This document shows positions 27,949-37,693 of a stretch of 64,000 nt of DNA, in pieces (within the stretch, counting starts at the first letter, position 1; every line of letters starts with the position of its first letter). The notes beneath the pieces are model-generated. The model was not told the DNA's origin and did no database searches. It saw only the letters and a program-made list of their open reading frames with translations. A program made the position numbers and the translations under genes. The stretch is taken from positions 1 to 64,000 of the forward strand of contig NZ_JQJH01000019.1 of NCBI RefSeq assembly GCF_000745425.1, read 5' to 3'. Origin of the DNA: Beijerinckia mobilis. GTDB taxonomy: Bacteria; Pseudomonadota; Alphaproteobacteria; Rhizobiales; Beijerinckiaceae.

Positions 27949-29127
27949 ATGCGTGTTTTGGTGATCGGAGATGGCGCGAGCGAACATGCCCTGTGCTGGA
28001 AGCTTGTGGAATCTCCTCTGGTTGATGAACTTGCCTGCGCTCCAGGCGGAGCCGGTGTCGCCAATCTTGCGGAATGTGTCCCGATTTCCATGACCGCGCG
28101 CGATACGATCCTCACCCATTGCGATGATAACGAGGTCGAATTCGTGATCGTCGATTCGCTTGCAGCGATCGGCATCGGCCTCGTCGACATGCTCAATCGT
28201 AACGGTTATCCATCCTTCGGCCCGGATCTCGGCGGCTACAAGCTCGAGGCGTCGAAACTTTACGCAAAGGAATTCTGCAAACGCAATAATATCCCCACGG
28301 CGAAATGGGCGGTTTATAAGGATGCAGCTTCGGCCAAGGCCGCTCTTGCGGAGACCGCTCTGCCGGTTGTCATCAAAAGCGACAGAAGGATCGATGGAGC
28401 AAAGGTCAATATTTGCCAGATGAAGGAAGAGGCTGAAAAGGCAATCGACGCCCGTTTTGTCGGCGCCGATGAAGATGATGCCTATGTCATCCTCGAAGAA
28501 TTTCTGACCGGCCCGGAAATGACCTATGGGTGTATTACCGATGGCAATGTCGTCCTCCCGCTGACCACGACGACTCCGCAATGGAGCGGCGAGGACGTAC
28601 CGCAAATCCAGGGCGTGCTTTCCCCGGCCCCTTGGGCGACTCCGGAGCTCGAAAGCGAACTCGTCGATCTGTTTCTTCTGCCTACCGTCCAGCAGATGAA
28701 GGAAGAGCGCCATCAATTTCGCGGCTATTTGCAGATCAATATCAAATTGACCGAGGATGGCCCGAAGCTCCTGGACTACAAGACCCATTTCTCCGATCCG
28801 GAATGGCAAGTGATCATGCTGCGCATGAAGGGGGATCTGATGCCGGCCCTGGTCTCGTCCTATGACGAGATGCTTTATCGCTTCAATCCGTTTCGCTGGC
28901 ATGAGGAATCGGCGATGGCGGTTGTCGTCCGTACCGACGGGCAGCGTGATCCCGAGCAGGTTTGCGCGGCGGTCGATGCCGCGGAGGAGCCGGATGGGGA
29001 TATCGTCGTGTTCCAGTCCTATCAGGACCGGGAATTGGGGATTACCGCGACCGGCAAGGATCTCGATGACATTCGTAAAAGGCTGATGGCAGCGACAGAA
29101 CGTTTGAACCACGTCATGAGCTTTTAG
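27949..29127 (+). CDS. PurD-like ATP-grasp protein, probably not a true GAR synthetase
   Basis: The 392-aa product resembles phosphoribosylamine-glycine ligase over its whole length (N-domain MRVLVIGDGASEHALCWKL; ATP-grasp; C-domain), but key family motifs are altered. GGREHA reads GASEHA, the lysine-rich ATP loop VKADGLAAGKGV reads VIKSDRRIDGAKV, the NTGGMGAYSPAP loop reads VPQIQGVLSPAP, and the metal-site EFNxRFGDPE reads DYKTHFSDPEW near 275-286. True PurD proteins are ~425 aa. It is therefore best called a divergent paralogue with unknown substrate. It has its own terminator (29341) and no purine genes next to it. Confidence 0.75.
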   Translation: MRVLVIGDGASEHALCWKLVESPLVDELACAPGGAGVANLAECVPISMTARDTILTHCDDNEVEFVIVDSLAAIGIGLVDMLNRNGYPSFGPDLGGYKLEASKLYAKEFCKRNNIPTAKWAVYKDAASAKAALAETALPVVIKSDRRIDGAKVNICQMKEEAEKAIDARFVGADEDDAYVILEEFLTGPEMTYGCITDGNVVLPLTTTTPQWSGEDVPQIQGVLSPAPWATPELESELVDLFLLPTVQQMKEERHQFRGYLQINIKLTEDGPKLLDYKTHFSDPEWQVIMLRMKGDLMPALVSSYDEMLYRFNPFRWHEESAMAVVVRTDGQRDPEQVCAAVDAAEEPDGDIVVFQSYQDRELGITATGKDLDDIRKRLMAATERLNHVMSF

Positions 29128-29340
29128 TAACGCGACCGACAATCAATGATCTGAGTTTGATAATCCGAACCTCATTGAACCCAAGGGGGAATGGGGTTGC
29201 GGGGTTGGGTTGAGAATAGCGGTCCCTTGCCGGGCTTCGTGGCGGAGTGAATTGCTGCGTGTCTCTTTCATTGTGTCAGGCCGCAGCAATGACGTCGTCA
29301 TTGACTGCCGGTTATGCATGGGATGTCCCGATCGTCTCAA

Positions 29341-29377
29341 GAAAATGGCGGCCCAAAGGGCCGCCATTTTCTTTTCT
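29341..29377. terminator. Bidirectional-type terminator between convergent genes
   Basis: A 14-bp perfect stem GAAAATGGCGGCCC (29341-29354) pairs with GGGCCGCCATTTTC (29358-29371) and is followed by TTTTCT on the plus strand. It serves the plus-strand PurD-like gene and probably also the minus-strand SRPBCC gene ending at 29406. Confidence 0.85.
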
Positions 29378-29405
29378 CAGGAACCAAACTGAAGGTGCAA
29401 CAAGA

Positions 29406-29885
29406 TCAGCTGCCGGTTGCCCATTCCTCGACGAAGTCTGGCATCATCTTGTTCAAAGTACGCAAAATGCTGGCCGAACCTTTGCTCATCGCTTCGAAAC
29501 AACCGTCGGCTTCTTCCGCAGTGTCGAAACCATCATGTTCGAAAACGACATGGGTGGTTCCATCGGCATTCGGCGTCAGCGTCCAGGTGGCGATCGTGTC
29601 GATGAAATGACCGAAGCCCTTGAGTTCCTCGTGGCCACCCTTCCAGGTGTAGGAAATCTTTTGATTGTCCTCCACATCGAGAACCTGGCACGAAAATTCG
29701 CCGTCCCAGCGCTCGATCGGCCGGCTGCGGAAGGTGAATTTATGTCCGAATTCGGGTTTTAGGTCGTTCTTCATGAACCAAAGAGCGATATATTCCGAAT
29801 CGGTGATCGCGCGCCACACTTGCTCGACGGGGTAGGGAACATCCGTCTCCGCCACAATCTTACGTGTCGGCTTATCCTCCGCCAT
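29406..29885 (-). CDS. SRPBCC/AHSA1-type domain protein
   Basis: Single-domain START-like protein of 159 aa; such proteins bind hydrophobic ligands or act as Aha1-like partners. The start at 29885 (MAEDKPTRKIVAETDVPYPV) has GAGGAG 6 bases upstream. Family features are the opening PYPVEQVWRAITDSEYIALW, and TWTLTPNADGTTHVVFEHDG with the helix SILRTLNKMMPDFVEEWA at the end. Monocistronic. The ligand is unknown. Confidence 0.85.
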   Translation of the reverse strand: MAEDKPTRKIVAETDVPYPVEQVWRAITDSEYIALWFMKNDLKPEFGHKFTFRSRPIERWDGEFSCQVLDVEDNQKISYTWKGGHEELKGFGHFIDTIATWTLTPNADGTTHVVFEHDGFDTAEEADGCFEAMSKGSASILRTLNKMMPDFVEEWATGS

Positions 29886-30130
29886 AGTCCACTCCTCGCT
29901 ATCGGACCCAGCCAGTCTACACCGCCAACGCCTCATTCAAGCGGCGTCCTTGGTTTGCCCTTCATATGACCCCGGCGATTTCGATGTCGTTGAATCGACT
30001 GAACTCGACCGAAACTTTGCCGGGGACGAATTGCCTGATTTTCCAGCGTGCTGGCCCATGAAAACCCCATCCTGATTGAGGCAGTATCCATGCCAGTCAG
30101 GAGAGGAAATGCTGAAAATCGCAGCGGGGA

Positions 30131-30445
30131 TCAGAGCGAGACGTAGATGAATTTATCCTTTTTTAACGTCGGATAATTCTCACGCAGGGCTTTCGCCAGC
30201 TTTCCGACGAGATCCTTGTCGCCTGCGGCGCCCGGCCCGACGAAATCCGTTCCCTGCATCCAGGTTTCGAAATAGCCGTGCAATGTCTCGTCATAATCCG
30301 CGCCGGTCGGATTGGCGGTTTTGTCCTGCAGGGTGGCGATCCCGTCGGCGCTGATTTCCAGCCGCCAGTCGCGATCGTCATTGACGGAGGCAATCAGCTT
30401 GGCGAGATCGGCGTCGGTCCAATCTCCCTTGAGGTCTAGCTGCAT
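30131..30445 (-). CDS. Conserved-looking hypothetical protein
   Basis: Not recognised. The 104-aa acidic soluble protein starts MQLDLKGDWTDADLAKLI, with AAGGA upstream of the ATG. The composition is regular and protein-like (ADYDETLHGYFETWMQGTD, then a Lys-rich end KKDKFIYVSL), supporting a real gene. It lies 96 bases downstream of the isochorismatase-like gene on the same strand, possibly cotranscribed. The 245 bases between it and the SRPBCC gene show nothing notable. Confidence 0.65.
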   Translation of the reverse strand: MQLDLKGDWTDADLAKLIASVNDDRDWRLEISADGIATLQDKTANPTGADYDETLHGYFETWMQGTDFVGPGAAGDKDLVGKLAKALRENYPTLKKDKFIYVSL

Positions 30446-30541
30446 GTTTTCAATCCTTGAAACCGCCTTGCGGCGTCGTTGACGTTGTCAATTAAGAACG
30501 CACACCTGTTGCAATGCAATGACTTCGCCAGCCGGGAATGC

Positions 30542-31183
30542 TTAAGCGGCGGCGCTCGCAAGGTGCTCTCCGGCCGTGCCGGCGCGCAATTCGCTCAAAA
30601 ATTCATCTGCGCTCGCTGGCAGCGAGAACATCGGATAATTCTTCTCAACGGTGAAATTTTGCTCTTCGAGGCTGAGCGTTGCCGTGCAGTCTTTCAATGT
30701 CACCACGCGATAGCCTTTTTCATAAGCCGTTCGGGCGGTCGCTTCGACACAGCAATTGGTCAGAAACCCCGCGAGGGCGATATTGGTGATGCCGCGGCTG
30801 CGCAGGATGAAGTCGAGATTGGTGCTGGCGAAGCCGCACAGTCCGCGTTTGCCTTCGATGAGGAGATCCTGCGGCTGCGGTTTCAGACAATCGACGATTT
30901 CCGCGCCCCAGCTTCCCTTGCGGAAGGACCGCGTATCGACGACGCCTTTCAAGATGCCATAGGGCGTGGCGGTGAGCTCTTGATAATCATCCGTGAAGGT
31001 GATCGGCAGGAAAGCCACCTGCACGCCCAAGGCGCGCGCCGCCTCGACCAGGCGGATGGTATTCTCCAGCATGCCGGTGGCTTGCATCACGGTCTTTACG
31101 CCCGCATGCAGGCTGCCGCCTTCCGAGGTGAAATCATTCTGGAATTCGATCAGAACGAGAGCGGTCGATTTCGGGTCCATCAT
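30542..31183 (-). CDS. Isochorismatase-family cysteine hydrolase
   Basis: Alpha/beta hydrolase of the isochorismatase-like superfamily (nicotinamidase, N-carbamoyl amidase, ureidoacrylate hydrolase). The product is 213 aa with the catalytic triad visible: Asp17 in EFQNDF, Lys112 in EGKRGLCGF, and Cys145 in LTNCCVEATARTA. AAGGA lies upstream of the ATG. Substrate cannot be told; no pyrimidine or nicotinamide genes are adjacent. The C-terminal Ala-rich tail is disordered. Confidence 0.9.
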   Translation of the reverse strand: MMDPKSTALVLIEFQNDFTSEGGSLHAGVKTVMQATGMLENTIRLVEAARALGVQVAFLPITFTDDYQELTATPYGILKGVVDTRSFRKGSWGAEIVDCLKPQPQDLLIEGKRGLCGFASTNLDFILRSRGITNIALAGFLTNCCVEATARTAYEKGYRVVTLKDCTATLSLEEQNFTVEKNYPMFSLPASADEFLSELRAGTAGEHLASAAA

Positions 31184-31477
31184 TCTTGATCCTTGTATCG
31201 TTGATCCTGGTGATAATCAGTGCACGCCGAGCGAAAGTGCCTGTTTGAGAGCGCGGCGGCAATGTTTCTCCGCAGCGGCAATGGGTATTCCGTTCCGGAG
31301 GTTGCGTTTTCTTGATCATGGCTTGAAAATAGGGCAAAAGTCGCCCGCCGGTCTTGCGCTGGCGGCAGGCGCGGATCCACCGCAAGCCTGTCGGCGCGGG
31401 GTTCTGCGCCAATAGCCCCCTCCACCGTGAAGGCCTGGCGCTTTCACGGGGTCATTGAGTATCGGAATCATACTCCC

Positions 31478-32779
31478 ATGCAGCGACCCCTGCGTGTCGG
31501 CATTGCGGGTCTCGGGACCGTCGGCACTTCCGTGATAAAACTTCTCGACCGACAGGCCGAGGCTCTGGCGAATCGAACCGGCCGCGAGCTGGTGGTGACT
31601 GCGGTCAGCGCCCGCACCAGGGCGAAGGAAAGGGGTATCGACCTTTCCCGTTTCACTTGGTTCGATGATCCGCTGGAGCTCGCGCGTTCCGACTCGATCG
31701 ATGTTTTTGTGGAATTGATCGGTGGGGCCGAGGGCGCCGCGCTTGCCACGGTGGAACAGGCACTTGCAGCAAGCAAATCAGTGGTGACGGCCAATAAGGC
31801 TTTGTTGGCGCGCCACGGCATGCGGCTCGCCGCTCTGGCCGAGGAGAAAAATCTCGCGCTTGCTTTCGAGGCTTCCGTCGCTGGCGGCATCCCCATCGTC
31901 AAAACCCTGCGGGAAGGCCTTGCCGGCAATTCGATCGAGCGCGTCTATGGCATTTTGAATGGCACCTGCAATTACATCCTCAGCCGGATGGAACTGGAGG
32001 GGCTATCCTTTGAAACCTGTCTGAGCGAGGCGCAGAAGCTCGGCTATGCCGAGGCCGATCCCACCTTCGACATCGGCGGTTTCGACACGGCCCACAAGCT
32101 CGCGATTCTCGCGACGCTTGCCTTTGGAACGGCGATCGACCCGGAGAGTGTCAGTGTCGAGGGGATCGAATCGATCAGCCTGGATGATCTGCGGGCGGCG
32201 GAAGAACTTGGCTATCGGGTCAAGCTGCTCGGCGTCACCCAGCGTTCGGCGGAAGGAATCGAACAAAGGGTGCATCCGAGCATGGTGCCCAAAACCTCGG
32301 CCATTGCCCAGATCATGGGTGTGACCAACGCGGTCACGATCGACGCCGATGCCGTGCACGAATTGACTCTTGCGGGACCTGGGGCCGGCGGGGAGGCGAC
32401 TGCTTCGGCTATTGTCGCCGATATTGCCGATATTGCGCGGGGTGTCCGTTCGGCGCCGTTTGGCCTTCCTGTGGCGAGTCTCGCCAATCCGCCGCGTCCG
32501 CCGCTGCGGCTGCATCAGGGCGGCTATTATATCCGCCTTTCCGTACAGGATCGGCCTGGCGCCGTGGCAGCGATTGCCAAGCGCATGGCGGAACGCGAGA
32601 TTTCTCTGGAAAGCATCGTACAGCGCCAGCGGCCCGGCATGCAGCCAAGTGGTGCGGTGCCGGTTATTCTCGTCACCTATGCCACCCATGAACAAACGGT
32701 GCGTGAGGTGCTTGAGGCGGTCATCAAGGATGGATTTCTCGCCGACAAGCCGCAACTGATCCGCATCGAGAGAGAATGA
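31478..32779 (+). CDS. hom: Homoserine dehydrogenase
   Basis: Converts aspartate semialdehyde to homoserine (threonine/methionine branch) with NAD(P)H. The start at 31478 (MQRPLRVGIAGLGTVGTSVI) is preferred; an in-frame ATG at 31427 adds 17 unrelated residues. The product is 433 aa: nucleotide motif GIAGLGTVG at 8-16, ANKALLARHG, catalytic region GILNGTCNYILSRME with EAQKLGYAEADPTFDIGGFD, and a C-terminal ACT domain (IRLSVQDRPGAVAAIAKRMA) that would carry threonine feedback control. Monocistronic here. Confidence 0.96.
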   Translation: MQRPLRVGIAGLGTVGTSVIKLLDRQAEALANRTGRELVVTAVSARTRAKERGIDLSRFTWFDDPLELARSDSIDVFVELIGGAEGAALATVEQALAASKSVVTANKALLARHGMRLAALAEEKNLALAFEASVAGGIPIVKTLREGLAGNSIERVYGILNGTCNYILSRMELEGLSFETCLSEAQKLGYAEADPTFDIGGFDTAHKLAILATLAFGTAIDPESVSVEGIESISLDDLRAAEELGYRVKLLGVTQRSAEGIEQRVHPSMVPKTSAIAQIMGVTNAVTIDADAVHELTLAGPGAGGEATASAIVADIADIARGVRSAPFGLPVASLANPPRPPLRLHQGGYYIRLSVQDRPGAVAAIAKRMAEREISLESIVQRQRPGMQPSGAVPVILVTYATHEQTVREVLEAVIKDGFLADKPQLIRIERE

Positions 32780-33162
32780 AAGGCCCTTCTCGCATTCGAC
32801 AGCCTGCGAATCATCCCTCATGTCGGGGCGCTCCAAACACCTTTCTTCGAGAGCGCAAGCCCGACGCATTCCCTAAAACGCCTGTAACCAACAGGGAATG
32901 TCTGACGAGACTTTATTGTTAAGCTGAAAATACTCTAATATAATTCTTCGAATGGATCATTCGGCAGCCGTATCCTTCTCGAATTTTCCATTTTTCCCGC
33001 CTATACGCTCAATCCAATCAGAGAATCGCCCGCCAATCCGGTTCATTTTGCGTTTCTCTATATGACGGTTGAACCACAGAGCTGAACAAGGGTTCACCGT
33101 CGCCGCCCCGATGCAGGCGGTCGCGCCGCTTCCCGTTTTCGCTTTACCCACGAGGACCCTTA
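32780..33162. other. Intergenic region between hom and glpX
   Basis: About 380 bases with no gene seen. An 8-bp inverted repeat CATTCCCT/AGGGAATG (32867-32900) with an 18-base loop may end hom transcription. An AT-rich stretch around 32925-32950 and the GAGGA before the glpX start suggest the glpX promoter lies in the second half. Confidence 0.45.
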
Positions 33163-34155
33163 ATGCCTGATCTCCTCATCAAGAGCCCGGACATCAGCGA
33201 TCGCATTTTTTCGCTCGAATTCGCGCGTGTCACGGAACGGGCGGCGGTGGCTGCCGCGCGCCTGCGCGGACGTGGCGACGAGAAGGCCGCCGACAAGGCC
33301 GCCGTGGACGCCATGCGCAAGGAGCTGAATCGCCTGCCTATCGATGGCCGTATCGTCATCGGTGAAGGTGAGCGCGATGAAGCGCCGATGCTTTATATCG
33401 GCGAGGAAGTGGGCCTGAAGGGCGGACCGAAGATCGATATTGCCGTCGATCCGCTGGAAGGCACGACGCTTTGCGCCAAGGACATGCCGGGTTCGATCGC
33501 GGTTCTGTCCATGGCGCCGACCGGCACGCTGCTCAATGCGGCGGATGTCTATATGCAGAAAATCGCGATCGGTCCGGGCTATCCGGAAGGCGTGGTCGAC
33601 CTCGACGCGAGCGCCACCGACAATATCCATGCTCTCGCCAAGGCGAAGGGTGTCAAGCCGAGCGAGATTTCGGTAATGATCATGGACCGCGAGCGGCACA
33701 AGGATCTGATCGCCGAATGCCGCAAGGTCGGTGTCGCCATCCGTCTGATCACCGATGGTGACGTGGTCGGCGTCATCCATACGACCGAGCCGGAGCAAAC
33801 CGGGATCGATCTCTATCTCGGCATCGGCGGCGCGCCGGAAGGCGTCCTCGCGGCGGGCGCGCTGCGCTGCGTCGGCGGCCAGATGCAGGGACGGCTGATC
33901 TTCGACACGCCAGCCAAGATCGAACGTGCACACAAGATGGGGATCGCCGATCCGAACCGGAAATATAAGCTCAACGAGCTGGCGTCTGGCGATACGATTG
34001 TCTGCGCGACGGGCGTGACGGACGGTGCCCTGCTGCGCGGAGTCCGGTTCGAAAAGAACATCATTCGGACCGAGACGATCATTTTCCGCTCGGCTACCGG
34101 TACGGTCAGAAAAATTCAGGCCGAACATCGCAAGCTGGATAAATTTGACGATTGA
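33163..34155 (+). CDS. glpX: Fructose-1,6-bisphosphatase class II
   Basis: GlpX-type FBPase (also SBPase in autotrophs), hydrolysing fructose bisphosphate in gluconeogenesis. The product is 330 aa, full length. The metal/substrate motifs are GEGERDEAPM (67-76) and DPLEGTT (96-102), with YPEGVVDLDASATDN and the segment GIGGAPEGVLAAGALRC. GAGGA lies 8 bases before the ATG. Followed by two terminators. Confidence 0.97.
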   Translation: MPDLLIKSPDISDRIFSLEFARVTERAAVAAARLRGRGDEKAADKAAVDAMRKELNRLPIDGRIVIGEGERDEAPMLYIGEEVGLKGGPKIDIAVDPLEGTTLCAKDMPGSIAVLSMAPTGTLLNAADVYMQKIAIGPGYPEGVVDLDASATDNIHALAKAKGVKPSEISVMIMDRERHKDLIAECRKVGVAIRLITDGDVVGVIHTTEPEQTGIDLYLGIGGAPEGVLAAGALRCVGGQMQGRLIFDTPAKIERAHKMGIADPNRKYKLNELASGDTIVCATGVTDGALLRGVRFEKNIIRTETIIFRSATGTVRKIQAEHRKLDKFDD

Positions 34156-34161
34156 TATCGC

Positions 34162-34191
34162 AAGGCGATGAACCTGGATCATCGCCTTTTC
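34162..34191 (+). terminator. Terminator of glpX
   Basis: Stem GGCGATGA (34164-34171)/TCATCGCC (34179-34186), 7-base loop, then TTTTCG, six bases after the glpX stop. Confidence 0.75.
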
Positions 34192-34273
34192 GCCCCCTGA
34201 CTGCAGGGCGATGGTTTGCGCCGAACAAGAAGGATCACAGCAGCTTGTGATCCCAGCATTCTGATATTGAGCT

Positions 34274-34312
34274 AAAAAAGCACGGAATGCTGTCCAAGCA
34301 ATCCGTGCTTTT
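34274..34312 (-). terminator. Bidirectional terminator, mainly for rnd
   Basis: Stem AAAAGCACGGA (34276-34286)/TCCGTGCTTTT (34302-34312) with a 15-base loop. On the minus strand it is followed by a run of six T, fitting the rnd transcript; on the plus strand it backs up the glpX terminator. Confidence 0.75.
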
Positions 34313-34335
34313 CAAGGGGTTTCGGCAGGTTGTGC

Positions 34336-35511
34336 CTATTCGGTGGTGTGTGGCGGTTCGCCGTCCTGCCATTCGAGAAGGACGACCTTGCCCTTTTCGA
34401 CTGTCAGGGCGAGGTTTCCGGCTTTCAGTTCCAGCGCCCGCGCGCCGAACAGCTCCCTCCGCCAGCCGCGTAATGCCGGAACATTGGCCGCGTCATCGGC
34501 GGCGATCGCCTCGAGATCATCGACGGTCGCGATGAGCTTGCTTGCGACACCATGGCTCTCGCTGACCTGGCGCAGGAGAACCTTAAGAAGCTCTACTGTC
34601 GCGCCATTGCCTCCAGCCCGCCTGTCGCGCTCAATCCTCGGCAAGGATTTCGGGTCGCGCGCGAGACCGCGTTCAATCGCGGCCAGAATGTCCGTACCGG
34701 CTTTGGTGCGTTCCATCCCGCGCGGAAACGCACGCAGATTGGCGAGATGATCGGCCGATCGTGGGGCGGCAAGCGCGAGCTCGACCAGAATATCATCCTT
34801 GAGCACACGCGAACGGGGAACATCGCGTCCTTGTGCTTCCGCCTCCCGCCAGGCCGCGACCTCCATCAGCACGCCGAGATCGCGTGGTTTGCGCACCCTG
34901 TTGCGCAACCGTTCCCAGGCTGTCTCCGGCGGTTGATCATAGGTCGACGGCGAGCTCAGAAGCGCCATTTCATCCGCCAGCCAGGAGAGGCGCTGGCTTT
35001 TCTCCAGCTTCCGGCGCATGAACAGATAGACATCCCGCAGATAAGTGACGTCGGCGATGGCGTAATCGACCTGCGCGGGAGAAAGCGGGCGGCGGGACCA
35101 ATCGGTGAAGCGCGAAGATTTATCGAGCGAGACCTTGGTGACGGTCTGCACGAGGTCCCCGTAAGAAATCTGGTCGCCGAAACCGCAGACCATGGCAGCG
35201 ACCTGGGTATCGAAGAGGGGGGCGGGAATGATCTTGGAGAGATTCCAGATGATTTCTATATCCTGGCGCGCCGCGTGAAAGACCTTGACGGTCTCCTTAT
35301 GCGCCATCAATTCGAAAAAGGGCGAAAGATCGAGGTCTTCTGCCAGCGCATCGACGGCGACGACTTCCTCTGGAGAAGCAATCTGCACGACGCAGAGCTT
35401 TGGCCAGAAGGTCGTTTCCCGCAAAAATTCGGTGTCGACCGTGACGAAGGGTTGGCGGGTGAGCCGGCGACAGACATCCGCCAGTTCTTGGGTCGAGGCA
35501 ATCAGCGTCAT
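34336..35511 (-). CDS. rnd: Ribonuclease D
   Basis: 3'-5' exoribonuclease trimming tRNA and other small RNA ends. The product is 391 aa with a DEDDy exonuclease domain: motif I VDTEFLRE (Asp26, Glu28), motif II around [13 protein letters not shown], motif [17 protein letters not shown]. The HRDC domain follows near 210-290 ([18 protein letters not shown]). Typical length. Convergent with glpX. Confidence 0.95.
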   Translation of the reverse strand: MTLIASTQELADVCRRLTRQPFVTVDTEFLRETTFWPKLCVVQIASPEEVVAVDALAEDLDLSPFFELMAHKETVKVFHAARQDIEIIWNLSKIIPAPLFDTQVAAMVCGFGDQISYGDLVQTVTKVSLDKSSRFTDWSRRPLSPAQVDYAIADVTYLRDVYLFMRRKLEKSQRLSWLADEMALLSSPSTYDQPPETAWERLRNRVRKPRDLGVLMEVAAWREAEAQGRDVPRSRVLKDDILVELALAAPRSADHLANLRAFPRGMERTKAGTDILAAIERGLARDPKSLPRIERDRRAGGNGATVELLKVLLRQVSESHGVASKLIATVDDLEAIAADDAANVPALRGWRRELFGARALELKAGNLALTVEKGKVVLLEWQDGEPPHTTE

Positions 35512-35724
35512 GACTTATGAATAAGGGAATGCATTTGCGTCGCAAAGCGGATTTGTAAAGGATGCACCGTGACGAATGTCACGGTCCGATGAAATGGTTT
35601 TCTTGACCCACATCCTGTTCTACAGGCTCGAAGAGGAGAAGCTGGTCGCGGGAGCGGTTTTTTTGAGCCGTCCGTGGGGCCTGATTTCTCCCGTTGATCC
35701 AACGGTTCTCTAATGCAGGTCCCC

Positions 35725-36273
35725 ATGTCCAAGATCTCTGTCCCGATCGCCCTCGTCTTCGTGCTGTTGGCAGCAGGCGTTTGTTTCGCGCAGAAGGGTA
35801 AGCCCGCGAGCGCCGAACCAAAAGTGGCCGAACCGAAAGTAAGTGTCACCAATTATGGGGATTGGGCGCTGCGTTGCCAAGGTGACAGCAACAAGGATGC
35901 CAAGAACTGTGAAGTGGCGCTGACGATACAACTCAAGGACCAGTCTGCTCCAATCGCCAAGATCGCTCTCGGGCGGCCCATGCCGGAGGCGCCGTTGCAG
36001 GCGATCGTCCTCTTGCCGACGAATGTCAGCTTTCCAAGTACGGTCAAGCTTTTCGCGAGCGATAAGGATCCCTGGGGTCTCGATTTTACCTGGCGCCGCT
36101 GTGTGCAGGGGGGATGTTTCGCTGAAGGAATTCCAAGCGCGGAGGATTTGAAGAATTGGCGCGAGGCCAAGGGGGATGGCCGGCTGCTCTTCAAGGACGC
36201 GACTGGCCAGGATCTGACCATACCGGTTTCCTTCCACGGTATTGGCGACGCACTCGATGCCTTAGGAAAATGA
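35725..36273 (+). CDS. Invasion-associated locus B (IalB) family protein
   Basis: Periplasmic/secreted protein of the IalB family, known from Bartonella but widespread in Rhizobiales where its role is unclear. The start at 35725 follows an AGG 7 bases upstream (alternative 35713). The 182-aa product has a signal peptide (ISVPIALVFVLLAAGVCFAQ), a short Lys/Glu/Pro direct repeat (AEPKVAEPKV) and the IalB domain beginning TNYGDWALRCQGD, with Cys pairs that would form disulfides (RRCVQGGCF). Confidence 0.88.
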   Translation: MSKISVPIALVFVLLAAGVCFAQKGKPASAEPKVAEPKVSVTNYGDWALRCQGDSNKDAKNCEVALTIQLKDQSAPIAKIALGRPMPEAPLQAIVLLPTNVSFPSTVKLFASDKDPWGLDFTWRRCVQGGCFAEGIPSAEDLKNWREAKGDGRLLFKDATGQDLTIPVSFHGIGDALDALGK

Positions 36274-36580
36274 TTTGGCGAAATGAGCGGGTGTGACCTT
36301 CACGGACGGGGAGCGAAATGCGACCCGCTCTGCTCTTAAAGCCACGCAACGTCGACATAAGGCCATTTCAACAGCGTGTATCTCGTTTCAAATCAGCTTC
36401 CCATTGCCTCGTGAGAGATGAGCACCTTACGGCTGCTGTATTTTATAAAGACGAAGATATGGTCAGGGTGACGCCTGTCCAAAAATTAATCCCCGTTCAT
36501 ATGATTAGTTTTCTTCGCATATTGCTTATGGCCGAGCTGTCGAATTAGATGCGATCATTCTGTGATGGGGAGCGCCAGCA
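36274..36580. other. Intergenic region before the RND operon
   Basis: About 300 bases, no gene seen. An 8-bp inverted repeat GAGCGGGT (36285-36292)/ACCCGCTC (36323-36330) may end the IalB transcript. The AT-rich second half probably holds the promoter of the efflux genes. No regulator gene lies next to it. Confidence 0.4.
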
Positions 36581-37693
36581 GTGAGCTTGAGTCGCAACGG
36601 TCTGATAGCAAAGCTCCGATTTTCATATTTTATGCCTTTGTCGGTCATTTGCGCTTTGCCGCTTGCCGCTTGCCGTGAAGAGGCACCGGTACAGGAGGCC
36701 GCGCCCCGGCCGGTGCGTACCACGATCATCGAGAAAAGCGACATCAACGAGCTGGTCTCTCTGACGGGAGATATCCAGGCAGAAAACGAAGCGATTCTTT
36801 CGTTTCGAATCGCCGGCCGGATCATTGAGCGATCGGTTAATGTTGGTGACCGTGTCGTGCCTGATCAGGTTCTGGCCAAGCTCGACCCCGATAACGAGTT
36901 AAATAGTCTGCGTTCGGCCCAAGCCGCGCTCACGGGTGCACAGGGACGTTTGAACGAGGCGCGCAATAATTTCGAGCGCCAGCAATCCCTTCTTCAGCGT
37001 GGATTTACCACCAGAGTTCTGTTCGATCAGGCGAAGCAGGTTCTGACATCGAGCCAGTCGGCCGTCGATGATGCCAGGGCGCAACTGCGGACCGCGGAGG
37101 ATCGCGTCAGCTATACGCAGCTCAAGGCCGATGCAGCCGGTAGCGTCGTCGCGCGCGGTGCGGAAACCGGAGAAGTCGTTCAGGCCGGACAGATGATCTT
37201 CCGGATCGCGCGGGACGGCGGTCTCGATGCCGTGTTCAATGTGCCTGCGCAAGTTCTGCGGGCTGCACCACCGGATCCAAAGATCACCATCGCATTGACC
37301 GATGATCCGAGCGTCACGGCGAGCGGGCGCGTGCGTCAGGTCGATCCGCAGGCTGATCCCGTCACGCGCACATTCCAGGTCAAGGTCTCCTTGATCGATC
37401 CGCCTCCGGCCATGCGTCTTGGGGCGACCGTCGTCGGGCGGATGAATATTGATTCGTCCGCCGGTATTTCCATTCCGGCGTCGGCTCTGACGGAATCGGA
37501 GGGAAAGCCGAGCGTTTGGGTCGTGGATCCGGCCGCTTCAACGGTGTCCATGCGGTCTGTTGAAATCATCCGTTTCGATCCCGGTACGGTCCGTCTTGGC
37601 GAAGGCCTTGAGCCGGGTGATATCGTGGTGACGGCCGGTGTGCAGGCTCTGCACCCTGGCCAGCGTGTCCGCATTCTCGGGTCTTCGTCATGA
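36581..37693 (+). CDS. RND efflux periplasmic adaptor (lipoprotein)
   Basis: Membrane-fusion protein of a tripartite RND pump, 370 aa, GTG start with GGGGAG 8 bases upstream. The signal ends in a lipobox LPLAAC, so it is lipid-anchored at the inner membrane. Regions in order: barrel-sandwich start SFRIAGRIIERSVNVGDRV, a coiled-coil hairpin (about 105-165, rich in Gln/Ala: SAQAALTGAQGRLNEARNNF), lipoyl return half, and the beta-barrel with VDPQADPVTRTFQVKV. The stop overlaps the transporter start by 4 bases. Confidence 0.93.
   Translation: MSLSRNGLIAKLRFSYFMPLSVICALPLAACREEAPVQEAAPRPVRTTIIEKSDINELVSLTGDIQAENEAILSFRIAGRIIERSVNVGDRVVPDQVLAKLDPDNELNSLRSAQAALTGAQGRLNEARNNFERQQSLLQRGFTTRVLFDQAKQVLTSSQSAVDDARAQLRTAEDRVSYTQLKADAAGSVVARGAETGEVVQAGQMIFRIARDGGLDAVFNVPAQVLRAAPPDPKITIALTDDPSVTASGRVRQVDPQADPVTRTFQVKVSLIDPPPAMRLGATVVGRMNIDSSAGISIPASALTESEGKPSVWVVDPAASTVSMRSVEIIRFDPGTVRLGEGLEPGDIVVTAGVQALHPGQRVRILGSSS

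Noticed and set aside
27832-29142. 436-codon open frame on the minus strand
   Set aside because: Antisense to the PurD-like gene, which has a clear ATP-grasp relationship.
34552-35520. 322-codon open frame on the plus strand
   Set aside because: Antisense to rnd, which carries all DEDDy motifs.
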